The notes: generated by a model from the sequence alone, not told the origin. Positions 1-5,983 are shown, counted from the stretch's first letter. The stretch is 6,545 nt of DNA from an uncultured Comamonadaceae bacterium (GCA_937871735.1 CALMOI010000344.1:1-6545), one strand, 5' to 3'. A program made the numbers and translations.

Positions 1-1
1 G

Positions 2-271
2 GCGGTGTTTGTGCCCACCTATGAAGCCGAAGCGATGATCGCCGCCCAGGCACAGTTTGCGGCCCATGGCATCCGCGTTTTCACCGTCGCCGATGCCGAG
101 ACCTTGCCGCGCCTGCACGACAAGGCTTGGGTCTACCGCGCAACTCGGTCTTTGCAGCACATTGGATCGGCAAGGCCGCTGCCCAAGGCTTGGTCAGCGC
201 GCAAAACCATCTGGCTCAACTTCCCAGCCCAGCGCGAAACACCCAGTCGCGGTAAAGCGGCTTGTCGTTGA
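2..271 (+). CDS. Unidentified protein, C-terminal fragment (5' end outside window)
   Basis: An open frame enters from the left edge and runs to TGA at 269-271, giving about 90 residues. It begins AVFVPTYEAEAMIAAQ and continues through FAAHGIRVFTVADAETLPRL. I do not recognise the family. The first 47 or so codons (to about 140) have the high third-position GC of a real gene. After that the codons turn poor (act, tct, att, gga, agg), and the frame runs 56 bases into the converging pseudopilin gene. In the -1 frame, bases 142-255 read NSVFAAHWIGKAAAQGLV and so on to TAA, with more typical codons. The true 3' end may therefore be in that frame after a one-base loss, or the gene may end in degraded sequence. 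The GTG at 5 is only an internal codon in this interpretation, though a start there cannot be excluded. Confidence 0.4.
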   Translation, partial: AVFVPTYEAEAMIAAQAQFAAHGIRVFTVADAETLPRLHDKAWVYRATRSLQHIGSARPLPKAWSARKTIWLNFPAQRETPSRGKAACR

Positions 272-689
272 AGTCGTCAAAGGGCGTAGGCAAGTCGCGC
301 CGCCACGCGGTTTGGTCGGACAGGCTGTGAAATCCGGCAATGCCGCGCCGATCTTCCGTCCAGACCTCGCCCCAAGTGGTGCTGCCCGTCATCGGATCGA
401 CTTCCACGCGCCGCAGGTGACGCACCACTTTCGGAAAGCGGGGATCCCGCAACAGGTCTTGAATGCTCTGCGGGTACGGGTTTTGCCCACGCGGGGTCAT
501 GCTGGCGTAGCTTTCTAAGGCTTGGGTCAAGGCCCAGCCGCGCTCCAGCAGCTCTTGCTCCGCCACGCGGCGCTGCGCGGTCACGCCGATGCGCAAGGTG
601 CTGGCGCTCACCAGCCCCAGCACCGCCACAAACAGCAGCAAGCCGATGTAGGTGTAGCCCTGCTGAAGCGCTCGCCCGCCGCGCCGCAC
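216..689 (-). CDS. Atypical pseudopilin lacking Glu+5 (third of three)
   Basis: A 157-residue prepilin-like protein, last gene of the operon. The leader is short and arginine-rich (VRRGGRALQQG), followed by the likely cleavage site G11|Y12 and YTYIGLLLFVAVLGLVSAS as membrane helix. The first mature residue is Tyr rather than Phe, and position +5 is Gly16 instead of the near-invariant Glu. GspK minor pseudopilins also lack Glu+5, but they are about twice as long with an extra helical domain, so this is not a typical GspK. The globular part has QNPYPQSIQDLLRDPRFP (69-86), RHLRRVEVDPMTG (90-102), TTWGE and a GIAGFHSLSD loop (116-125). This pattern, as I recall it, recurs in pseudopilins of similar Burkholderiales clusters. 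The GTG start is fixed by a strong GGGGAG seven bases upstream. The stop at 216 is followed by no recognisable terminator, and the gene end overlaps a converging plus-strand ORF. Confidence 0.88.
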   Translation of the reverse strand: MRRGGRALQQGYTYIGLLLFVAVLGLVSASTLRIGVTAQRRVAEQELLERGWALTQALESYASMTPRGQNPYPQSIQDLLRDPRFPKVVRHLRRVEVDPMTGSTTWGEVWTEDRRGIAGFHSLSDQTAWRRDLPTPFDDFNDKPLYRDWVFRAGLGS

Positions 690-690
690 G

Positions 691-1104
691 CTACAGCTCC
701 CCAAAAGGCTGACCGTAGCGGTTCGCCCCAGGCGCACCGCTGTGCAAGTTGTAGACCTTGCCCTTGATGCCTTCTTTGGGCAGCTCGATCACCCATGTGG
801 TCGCACTGCCGGTCACCGGGTCGTAGGGCAGCGCTTTCAGGTACTGCTTGTCCACCAGCTCATCGAGCGCGTCTGGGTAGCGCCCGGTGTCGGCAAAGAA
901 CTTGTCCAAAATCTCGCGAGTTTGGCGCAGGTTATCGACCAGCACCGTTTCCTTGGCGTTGTCGATGCTCTGGAAGTAACGCGGCACCGCCAGCGTCAGC
1001 AGCAGCGCCACGATGGACAACACCACGAGCAGCTCAATCAAAGTGAAGCCGCGCGCCGTGCGCGGACGCTCAGGCAACAGGGCGGAAGCAGCGTGCAAGT
1101 TCAT
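691..1104 (-). CDS. gspG: GspG-like pseudopilin (second of three)
   Basis: A 137-residue prepilin-like protein. The leader of 19 residues ends at G19|F20 with FTLIELLVVLSIVALLLTLAVP, the most canonical N-terminal helix in the cluster, with Glu +5 at residue 24. The amphipathic continuation KETVLVDNLRQTREILDKFFADTGRYP is the usual GspG alpha-1 helix. PYDPVTGS at 93-100 and VYNLHSGAPG at 117-126 correspond to the GspG C-terminal loop region that binds calcium in classical GspG. The ATG at 1104 is preferred over the in-frame ATG at 1143: it leaves a 13-base gap after the previous stop, has a weak GAGA before it and gives a leader of usual length. The 1143 start would give a 32-residue leader and a 26-base overlap. 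With its short length and canonical helix this is the best candidate for the major pseudopilin. That choice is an inference. Confidence 0.93.
   Translation of the reverse strand: MNLHAASALLPERPRTARGFTLIELLVVLSIVALLLTLAVPRYFQSIDNAKETVLVDNLRQTREILDKFFADTGRYPDALDELVDKQYLKALPYDPVTGSATTWVIELPKEGIKGKVYNLHSGAPGANRYGQPFGEL
697..702 (-). promoter_or_regulatory. Shine-Dalgarno site deciding the third pseudopilin start
   Basis: GGGGAG on the minus strand lies 7 bases before a GTG at 689, which itself sits one base after the TAG of the second pseudopilin. It supports a GTG start rather than the longer in-frame reading from 737. Confidence 0.75.
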
Positions 1105-1117
1105 GGGGCCGTCTCGA

Positions 1118-1606
1118 TCACCAAGCGGAGTAAGGAATGCCATTCAAGCCCAGCTTGTTGGACAGGGAGTACACATCGAACACATCCGCGCCGGACTGCG
1201 GGTCGCTGGCTTCGCTGGCATAGCTGCGTTGGCCCCATGTGGCAACGGGGCTGAGTTCGGTTTGCGGATTCATCGGGTCACGCGGCAGGCGACGCAGGAA
1301 GTACAGCTTGCCTTTCTTTTGGGGGTCGCGCCACGGCACGCCGCTGACCAACATCTCCAGATTCGGGGGATAGCCCGAGGCTTCGGGCGGCACCTCGATG
1401 TCGTTGGCCTCAGCGGCGCGCTTGTAGGCATCGAGCGCGCCCCGAATCTCATGCAGCGCGGTGCGCAGCTCCTGCTCTTTGGCGCGCTGCACCGAAATTT
1501 GCAGCACCGGCACCGTCAACAGCCCCAGCACCGCGACGATGGCCAGCGTCACCATCAACTCCAGCAGCGTGAAGCCCGCGCTGCGACTAGGGCGCACGCT
1601 TGGCAT
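1118..1606 (-). CDS. GspG-like pseudopilin (first of three)
   Basis: A 162-residue prepilin-like protein of the pseudopilus. A short basic leader (MPSVRPSRSAG) is followed by the class III cleavage site G11|F12 with FTLLELMVTLAIVAVLGLL. Glu at mature position +5 is present (residue 16), so normal processing by a prepilin peptidase is expected. The hydrophobic helix runs to about 35. The globular part contains an LPRDPMNP motif at 107-114, an ATWGQRSY strand and a C-terminal DVFDVYS...NGIPYSAW, which follows the DP...G and GIPY pattern of GspG-related pseudopilins. The ATG at 1606 lies inside the secretin gene (20-base overlap). No strong Shine-Dalgarno is visible, suggesting translational coupling. 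Very similar in plan to the next gene, so the pair probably arose by duplication. Which of the three is the major pseudopilin cannot be told from sequence alone. Confidence 0.92.
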   Translation of the reverse strand: MPSVRPSRSAGFTLLELMVTLAIVAVLGLLTVPVLQISVQRAKEQELRTALHEIRGALDAYKRAAEANDIEVPPEASGYPPNLEMLVSGVPWRDPQKKGKLYFLRRLPRDPMNPQTELSPVATWGQRSYASEASDPQSGADVFDVYSLSNKLGLNGIPYSAW

Positions 1607-3446
1607 CGGGTGACGGCAGCGCCACGGGTTCAGCCGGACGCTCGCGCAAATTGCCCTCGGTGCCGCTGCGGAACTCCAGCAAGCTGCCTTCTGGGCGGTT
1701 GATGTTGCGCACCAAGCGCGGCGTGATGGACAGCACGATCTCGGTCTTCTTACCGTCGTCCAGCGTGCTGCCAAACAAGCGCCCGGCCACCGGCAACTCG
1801 CCCAAACCGGGCAGCTTGTTGGCGGTCTTGCGATCTTCGTCGTTGATCAGGCCCGCCAGCACTTGGTTTTCGCCATTGCGCAGGCGCAGCACGGTGTTGA
1901 CGTTGCGCGTGCCCAAGGTGTAGGCCAAACCGCCCAGCTTGGTGGTGGTGCTGCCCGCAATGTTGCTGACCTCCAGCCCCAACTTGATCACGATGTCGTT
2001 GCCCCGGTAGATGGTGGGCTCCACCTCCAACTTCAGCCCCACGTCGATGTAAGTCACCGCCTCGGCAAAGCCACCCGTGGGCGATGAAGTCACCGACACC
2101 ACCGGCAGCTTCTCGCCGATCAACACTTTGGCTTTTTCGCGGTTCAGCACCCGAATACGAGGGCTGGCCAACAGGTTGACATCGGTGTCTTCCTTGCGTG
2201 CATTCAGTACCGGGGAGCTGACTGTGGCACCGATGCGGGTACTGCCCAAGGTGGTCAAATCCTTCAGAGTCAAGCCGACGGAGGTGTCGGTAGCCAGCGG
2301 GGCCAGCGTCAGGCTGTCGGGCCAGCGCACGCCCAACTCCAGCAGCTTGGCTCGGGAGACTTCCAAAATCTCGACCTCCAAAATCACTTCCGGCTCGGGC
2401 ACGTCGTGCAAGGCCACCAACTTTTCGACCATGCGCAGCGCTTCGGGGGTGTCGCGCACCACCAGCATGTTGGCCCGGTCATCGACCACCACATCGCGGC
2501 CTTTGAACAGGGTTTTGAGCGTGGCCGCCACCGCTTTGGCATCGGTGTTGGCCATGTGGAAGGTGCGCACGCTCAGCTCTTGGTAGTCCTTGAGCTTGGC
2601 GGGCGTGTTGGGGTAGATCAGCAAGGTGTTGCCGTTCATGACCTGCTGTTCGAGCTGGTTGGTGATCAGCAAAAAGTGCAGCGCTGCTTCCACCGTGCTG
2701 TCACGCAGCAGCATGGTGAGCTTTTGATCAGCCTTCACATCCTTGTCGAACACGAAGTTCAGGCCCGAGCCTTTGGACAGCACATCAAAGGCTTGGCGCA
2801 GCGGCACGTCACGAAACTCGATGGAGATCGGCTTGCGAAAAGCTGTGCGCAAGCCGGTATCGGCGGGCGGCGCGGCGGTTTGCGCGGCAATTTGGGCTTG
2901 CAGCGCCAGCGCCTGAGGCTGCACCGGGTCGACGCGCAACACCGCGTCCAGCGTGCTGCGGGCGGCGCTCCAGTCCCGCGACTGCACGGCGCGCGTGGCC
3001 TCGGCCAGCAAGCCGACTTGGCGCTCTTGGCGCTCCAGCGCCAGCAGGCCTTGGCGGGCCAAGGGGTTGTCCGGCTGAATCACCTGCACGCGCTGGTAAA
3101 GCTGGGCTGCTTCGGCGCGGTGATCTGCCGCTTGCTGGCGTTCGGCTTGTTCCAGCAAACGGGTCACGGCCCGTTCACGCGCCAGCAAGTAGGTGCGTTG
3201 GTACTCGCCCGATTGCGGGTCGGCGTTGATGGCTTGCTGCAATTGGGTCAAGCCGTCTTCCAGGTGATCTTGCGCCAGCAAGCGCTGGCCTTCGCGAAAG
3301 GCGACTTGACCCGCGCACCCCGACAGCACGGCCAGCCCCGCACACAGACTGGCGGCCCACACCACACGCGGCCAGCGCCGCTGCCGCAGCACGCCAAACG
3401 AGACAGGCGGTAACGATAAAGAAAGGGAGTTGAGGCCGTGATTCAC
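1587..3446 (-). CDS. gspD: Outer-membrane secretin, GspD/MshL/PilQ family lipoprotein
   Basis: A 619-residue secretin that should form the multimeric outer-membrane channel. An N-terminal signal ends in the lipobox LSGC with the lipidated Cys at 44. Residues about 47-190 are helical TPR-like repeats with NADPQSGEY and IQPDNPLA turns, an addition seen in some MSHA-type or otherwise atypical secretins. STN/N0 domain: about 207-277 (IEFRDVPLRQAFDVL, LNFVFDKDV). N1 domain: about 289-350 (VVVDDRANMLVVRDTPEAL). Secretin domain: about 420-577, including LLASPRIRVLNREKAKVLIG and the family signature LPGLGELPVAGRLFG at 545-559. There is a short charged tail with no obvious pilotin-binding S domain. 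The GTG start gives a GTGA overlap with the previous stop, matching the ATGA overlaps upstream, and has GGAA 7 bases before it. It leaves an unusually long N-region before the signal core; GTG at 3392 would give a normal 26-residue signal peptide. The gene ends with TAG and overlaps the first pseudopilin by 20 bases. Confidence 0.93.
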   Translation of the reverse strand: MNHGLNSLSLSLPPVSFGVLRQRRWPRVVWAASLCAGLAVLSGCAGQVAFREGQRLLAQDHLEDGLTQLQQAINADPQSGEYQRTYLLARERAVTRLLEQAERQQAADHRAEAAQLYQRVQVIQPDNPLARQGLLALERQERQVGLLAEATRAVQSRDWSAARSTLDAVLRVDPVQPQALALQAQIAAQTAAPPADTGLRTAFRKPISIEFRDVPLRQAFDVLSKGSGLNFVFDKDVKADQKLTMLLRDSTVEAALHFLLITNQLEQQVMNGNTLLIYPNTPAKLKDYQELSVRTFHMANTDAKAVAATLKTLFKGRDVVVDDRANMLVVRDTPEALRMVEKLVALHDVPEPEVILEVEILEVSRAKLLELGVRWPDSLTLAPLATDTSVGLTLKDLTTLGSTRIGATVSSPVLNARKEDTDVNLLASPRIRVLNREKAKVLIGEKLPVVSVTSSPTGGFAEAVTYIDVGLKLEVEPTIYRGNDIVIKLGLEVSNIAGSTTTKLGGLAYTLGTRNVNTVLRLRNGENQVLAGLINDEDRKTANKLPGLGELPVAGRLFGSTLDDGKKTEIVLSITPRLVRNINRPEGSLLEFRSGTEGNLRERPAEPVALPSPDAKRAP

Positions 3447-4006
3447 TCTGCGGTTCCGATATTCAGGGTTTGCACCTGCTGCAAAGGCAGGTAGGTCAGG
3501 CTCAAGGTGGGCGGGCGAATGGCATCGATGCGGTACTGGCCGTCCAGCACGCTGTGGGCACGCACCACGCGGGTGTCGTCGCCCACGGCCAGGTAGACCT
3601 CCCATGCGCCGTCTTCTTGCTTTTTGCCGATGAAGCTGTAGGGCAAGGGCGGCGCTTGCGGTGGCGGCGGCGGCCCGGCAGTCACCGAAGGCGGCGGCGG
3701 ATTCCAACTGGTGGTGCCGAACAGCGCCGCTTCAGGCAGCGCTTGGCCCCGACGCGGTGCGTACGGCGCACGTTCACGCAAGCGCAAGATCGTCACCACG
3801 CCATTGCTGGCGGCGCTGCTTGGGCTGGCGCTGCGCGGGCTCACGGGGACAGGCGCAGCCTGTCCCGGCGCACCCGTGCGGGCGGGGCGGTCTACCGGCT
3901 CGGCCACATCAGCGGCGGCTTGATCGGCGGGGGTTTTGTCGCCAAACAGGGCCAGGCAGGCCGAGGCCACCAAGGCCAGCGCCATCAGCGCGTGCTGGGG
4001 CTTCAT
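3443..4006 (-). CDS. PilP / GspC-like HR-domain protein with proline-rich linker
   Basis: A 187-residue protein linking the inner-membrane complex to the secretin. The N-terminal hydrophobic segment at about 5-21 is either a signal anchor (GspC style) or a lipoprotein signal. A Cys is present at 17, but the preceding VASA is a poor lipobox and hydrophobic residues continue after it, so an anchor is preferred. A low-complexity Ala/Pro/Ser linker follows (about 26-68) and then a proline-rich stretch at 103-122. The compact beta-rich C-terminal domain at about 123-183 (PYSFIGKK, WEVYLAVGDDTRVV, LDGQYRIDAI, LTYLPL) matches the PilP/GspC homology region that contacts secretin N-domains. A good Shine-Dalgarno precedes the ATG, which overlaps the PilO-like stop by ATGA. 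From memory, homologues of this gene in Burkholderiales are sometimes named 'secretion system X translation initiation factor'. Nothing here resembles an initiation factor, and that name should be treated as misleading. Confidence 0.82.
   Translation of the reverse strand: MKPQHALMALALVASACLALFGDKTPADQAAADVAEPVDRPARTGAPGQAAPVPVSPRSASPSSAASNGVVTILRLRERAPYAPRRGQALPEAALFGTTSWNPPPPSVTAGPPPPPQAPPLPYSFIGKKQEDGAWEVYLAVGDDTRVVRAHSVLDGQYRIDAIRPPTLSLTYLPLQQVQTLNIGTAE
3454..3457 (-). promoter_or_regulatory. Shine-Dalgarno site for the secretin GTG start
   Basis: GGAA on the minus strand lies 7 bases before the GTG at 3446. The alternative in-frame GTG at 3392 has no purine-rich site upstream, so this motif favours the upstream start. 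Confidence 0.5.
3846..3866. repeat. Perfect 8-base inverted repeat with 5-base loop
   Basis: gggacagg (3846-3853), loop cgcag, cctgtccc (3859-3866). It lies within the Ala/Pro linker of the PilP/GspC-like gene and would form a stable hairpin in mRNA. No run of T follows on either strand, so it is not a classical terminator. Confidence 0.6.
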
Positions 4007-4614
4007 GGCGCGGCTCCCGCACCCCTGCGCGGGTGGCCGCGCAGGTACAGCGTCAGGCTGAGTTGGGCTGTGATGACATCGTCGGTGACGGCATCGCGTT
4101 GCAGTTTGACATCGTCGAGCGCGGCAAATGGAATGGCGCGCAGCACCTGGGTCATGAAGGTGCGCACCGCGCTGTAGCTGCCATGCACCGGCAACTGGAT
4201 GCGGTACTGGCACAGGGTTTGGGCCTCGTCGCAGCTCATTTTGTACTGGCCTTGCAGCAGCTCCAGCTCCACATCACGGGCCAAGGCGAACAGGCTGCGC
4301 ACTTGCTGTTCGGGGCGGCGGGCATCGCCCAAGGTGGCCCAAAAGGCATCTAAGTGCTGTTGCGCTTGCGGGGTGTCATCGACTGGCGGGGTTTGCGCTT
4401 GCTGGCGCAGTTGGAGGCGGGCCTGCGCAGCTTGCGCTTGCACATGGCTGCCACGCGCTTGTTCGGCGGGCAGCACCAGCAGCCACAGCAGCGCGGCGAA
4501 TGCGGCCAGCGCCAGCAACGTCAGCGTTGCCGGGTGGCTGCGGCGCAGCGCCAGTTCCATGCGCAGCAGCCCTTGCTGCGGATGCCAAGCGTGCCAAGCG
4601 TGCCAAGACTTCAT
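4003..4614 (-). CDS. PilO / GspM-like inner-membrane assembly protein
   Basis: A 203-residue bitopic protein, expected to heterodimerise with the PilN-like partner in the periplasm. One membrane segment lies at about 28-50, followed by an Ala/Gln-rich coiled coil at about 53-92. A ferredoxin-like periplasmic domain covers about 104-192, with the PilO-like stretch LPVHGSYSAVRTF at 141-153. Two periplasmic cysteines (128 and 135) are close enough to form a disulfide. The N-terminus contains WHAWHAWH at 4-11, encoded by a 9-base tandem repeat. The start used makes an ATGA overlap with the preceding stop and fits the operon pattern. A second in-frame ATG at 4560 (Met19) has an AAGGG about 9 bases upstream and would remove the repeat peptide. 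The stop overlaps the next gene by ATGA. Assignment is from domain plan and order; sequence conservation in this family is low. Confidence 0.83.
   Translation of the reverse strand: MKSWHAWHAWHPQQGLLRMELALRRSHPATLTLLALAAFAALLWLLVLPAEQARGSHVQAQAAQARLQLRQQAQTPPVDDTPQAQQHLDAFWATLGDARRPEQQVRSLFALARDVELELLQGQYKMSCDEAQTLCQYRIQLPVHGSYSAVRTFMTQVLRAIPFAALDDVKLQRDAVTDDVITAQLSLTLYLRGHPRRGAGAAP
4014..4018 (-). promoter_or_regulatory. Shine-Dalgarno site for the PilP/GspC-like gene
   Basis: GGGAG on the minus strand lies 7 bases before the ATG at 4006, inside the end of the PilO-like gene. It supports that start and independent ribosome loading at the overlap. Confidence 0.7.
4583..4609. repeat. 9-base tandem repeat, about 2.8 copies
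   Basis: On the plus strand the unit tgccaagcg occurs twice exactly (4583-4591, 4592-4600) and then as tgccaagac (4601-4609). Read on the minus strand it encodes repeated Trp-His-Ala at the start of the PilO-like protein. The unit is a multiple of three, so copy-number change would lengthen or shorten the cytoplasmic N-terminus without breaking the frame. Confidence 0.85.
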
Positions 4615-5177
4615 GGTTCGACGTCTTTCCAGGTGATGCTGAACTCAAAGCGCACCGGCTTGTTGCGGTCTTGTTCGTTGACTTGGTGGCTGCTGAGCAG
4701 CACGCCATCCAGCAGTTCTTGGGCTTTGAGCCGTTCGATGTAGGCGATCATGTCGTCGGCAGACTTGGCTTCGGCCACGCCTTGCAGGCGACGGGTGGCG
4801 GCTTCGGGGTGCAGCTCCAGCAAGGCCACACGCGGATGGGCAGCGGCTTCCAAGGTTTCCAGCAATTCGTCCCACGGCAAATTGAGCTGGCGCACGGCGG
4901 CGTTGATGGCACTGACTTGCTCGGGCGGCAGCACCAGTGCCTGGGCGCTGCGTGCGGCGGCGCGGCGCGGCTGGCCTGCGCGTTGGCTCAGGCGCTCGCG
5001 GGTGTCGGCCAAATCGGCTTGCGCTTGCTCGGTGTGCTGGTGCAGCGTGCCCAATTGCCACAGCGCGCCCAGCACCAGCATCAGCGCAAACGACAGCAAG
5101 GGCCACAGCCACAGCGGCACCCGGTACAGCAGCGCCGTGCGCGTGCGCGGGGCAAAGTCGATGCGCAAGGGTTTCAT
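4611..5177 (-). CDS. PilN-like inner-membrane assembly protein
   Basis: A 188-residue bitopic inner-membrane protein with the PilN plan. A short cytoplasmic N-terminus carries LRIDFAP at 4-10, which corresponds to the INLLP-type peptide by which PilN docks on PilM. One membrane segment runs from about 23 to 43 (tryptophan- and leucine-rich). A charged heptad-like coiled coil follows at about 46-66. The periplasmic alpha/beta (ferredoxin-like) domain covers about 113-185 and contains the MIAYIERLKAQELLDGVLL helix-strand pattern typical of this family. The ATG is chosen because it makes an ATGA overlap with the stop of the PilM-like gene. An in-frame GTG 15 bases further upstream is possible but would add only five residues. 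The stop in turn overlaps the next start by ATGA. Having PilM and PilN as separate genes separates this locus from canonical T2SS, where they are fused as GspL. Function is inferred from architecture and neighbours. Confidence 0.85.
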   Translation of the reverse strand: MKPLRIDFAPRTRTALLYRVPLWLWPLLSFALMLVLGALWQLGTLHQHTEQAQADLADTRERLSQRAGQPRRAAARSAQALVLPPEQVSAINAAVRQLNLPWDELLETLEAAAHPRVALLELHPEAATRRLQGVAEAKSADDMIAYIERLKAQELLDGVLLSSHQVNEQDRNKPVRFEFSITWKDVEP

Positions 5178-5983
5178 GGTGCCAGCCCCCACAGTGCCAA
5201 GGCTTGGTGGTGCGGCCCCAGCAGTTCAGCGTGAAAAGCGCCCGCGTGCGCCCCCAGCCACGCACGCGGCGGCGCGCCGCACAACCCCAAGCGCGTGGGC
5301 ACGGGCTGCTGCCAGCGGTTGGCCTCGTGCTGGACGGTGTGGATCAGCGCCTGCGACGAAGCCTGCGGCAGCGGCAAGCGGCGCAGCGCCACCAAGCGCC
5401 CCGACTGCACGCGCCCCAAGGTCAACACCGTGTCTTGGCACAGTCCCCACCACGCCCCGGCGGGCAGACGGCGCTGCCAGTGGTTCCACAGCAGCACGAA
5501 CTCGGGCTCCAGCGCCAGCAGCGTCAACTGGTGCGCGGCCAGCACCGCAGCCAGCGCGCTCACCACGCTGCGCCGCAGCGCACAGGCCAAAAAGGGCTGG
5601 CTGGCTTCAGCGTCAAAGCTCAATTGCCAGTCGGCGAGGGGCTCATCAAACACCTGTTGAAAGCGCATATGAACAGCAGCTTCGCAGTCTTGGTAGCGAC
5701 TGGCATTGCGCGGTGGCTCCACCGTCCAAGTGCGCACTAAGCTGTCGGCCAGCACGATGCGCGTGGGCAGGCGGCGCACGGCGGCAGTGGTCAGCAAGCC
5801 GTCCAAGATGGCGGTCAACTCGGTGGCACCCGCAGGGGCGGAGGTGCCATCGGGCTGCCATTGGGCCACCACGGTGGGGGCGCTGCGCCAGCCGCTGGGC
5901 TGCAACACCAGTGCCACGCGCTGCGGCCCCAGCACGATCTGCAAGCCCGACGACGAGCCCCACGACTTCAACGATTCAAGCAT
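5174..5983 (-). CDS. PilM / GspL-N-like actin-fold assembly protein
   Basis: A 269-residue protein probably located at the cytoplasmic face of the inner membrane, bridging the ATPase and the PilN-like protein. The assignment rests mainly on position, directly between a GspE ATPase and a PilN homologue, plus weak similarity to PilM/MshI/GspL-N. A first beta-hairpin GLQIVLGPQRVALVL at about 13-27 stands where PilM has its DIGSSSVK phosphate loop. A central stretch with LALEPEFVLLWNHW at about 156-169 resembles the second actin subdomain, and the C-terminal ALALWGLAP matches the way PilM proteins end. The canonical nucleotide-binding residues of PilM are not apparent, so ATP binding may be lost, as in GspL. 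There is no signal peptide and no membrane segment. The ATG lies inside the gspE stop (8-base overlap) and has a GGTGA Shine-Dalgarno-like run about 6 bases upstream. The TGA forms an ATGA overlap with the next gene. Confidence 0.72.
   Translation of the reverse strand: MLESLKSWGSSSGLQIVLGPQRVALVLQPSGWRSAPTVVAQWQPDGTSAPAGATELTAILDGLLTTAAVRRLPTRIVLADSLVRTWTVEPPRNASRYQDCEAAVHMRFQQVFDEPLADWQLSFDAEASQPFLACALRRSVVSALAAVLAAHQLTLLALEPEFVLLWNHWQRRLPAGAWWGLCQDTVLTLGRVQSGRLVALRRLPLPQASSQALIHTVQHEANRWQQPVPTRLGLCGAPPRAWLGAHAGAFHAELLGPHHQALALWGLAP

Noticed and set aside
182..193. Palindrome ccaaggcttgg after the operon, considered as a terminator
   Set aside because: The arms are five bases with a one-base centre, so it cannot form a proper hairpin, and there is no T-run on the minus strand after it.
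122..528. The 12-base string aaggcttgggtc at 122-133 and again at 517-528, with similar aaggcttgg strings at 185 and elsewhere
   Set aside because: Separated copies in unrelated reading frames, explained by favoured codons; no flanking similarity or element boundary.
1607..1774. Upstream extension of the first pseudopilin frame
   Set aside because: It lies within the secretin coding region and would place about 67 residues before the prepilin cleavage site, which is incompatible with a normal leader.
2406..3413. Plus-strand open frame of 335 codons opposite the secretin
   Set aside because: Gln/His/Arg-rich composition typical of an antisense frame of GC-rich genes; the secretin domains on the other strand are unmistakable.
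3447..3707. Upstream extension of the secretin frame, to an ATG-like codon at 3707
   Set aside because: The extension overlaps the conserved HR domain of the PilP/GspC-like gene, is Arg/Ala-rich without family similarity, and would bury the lipoprotein signal.
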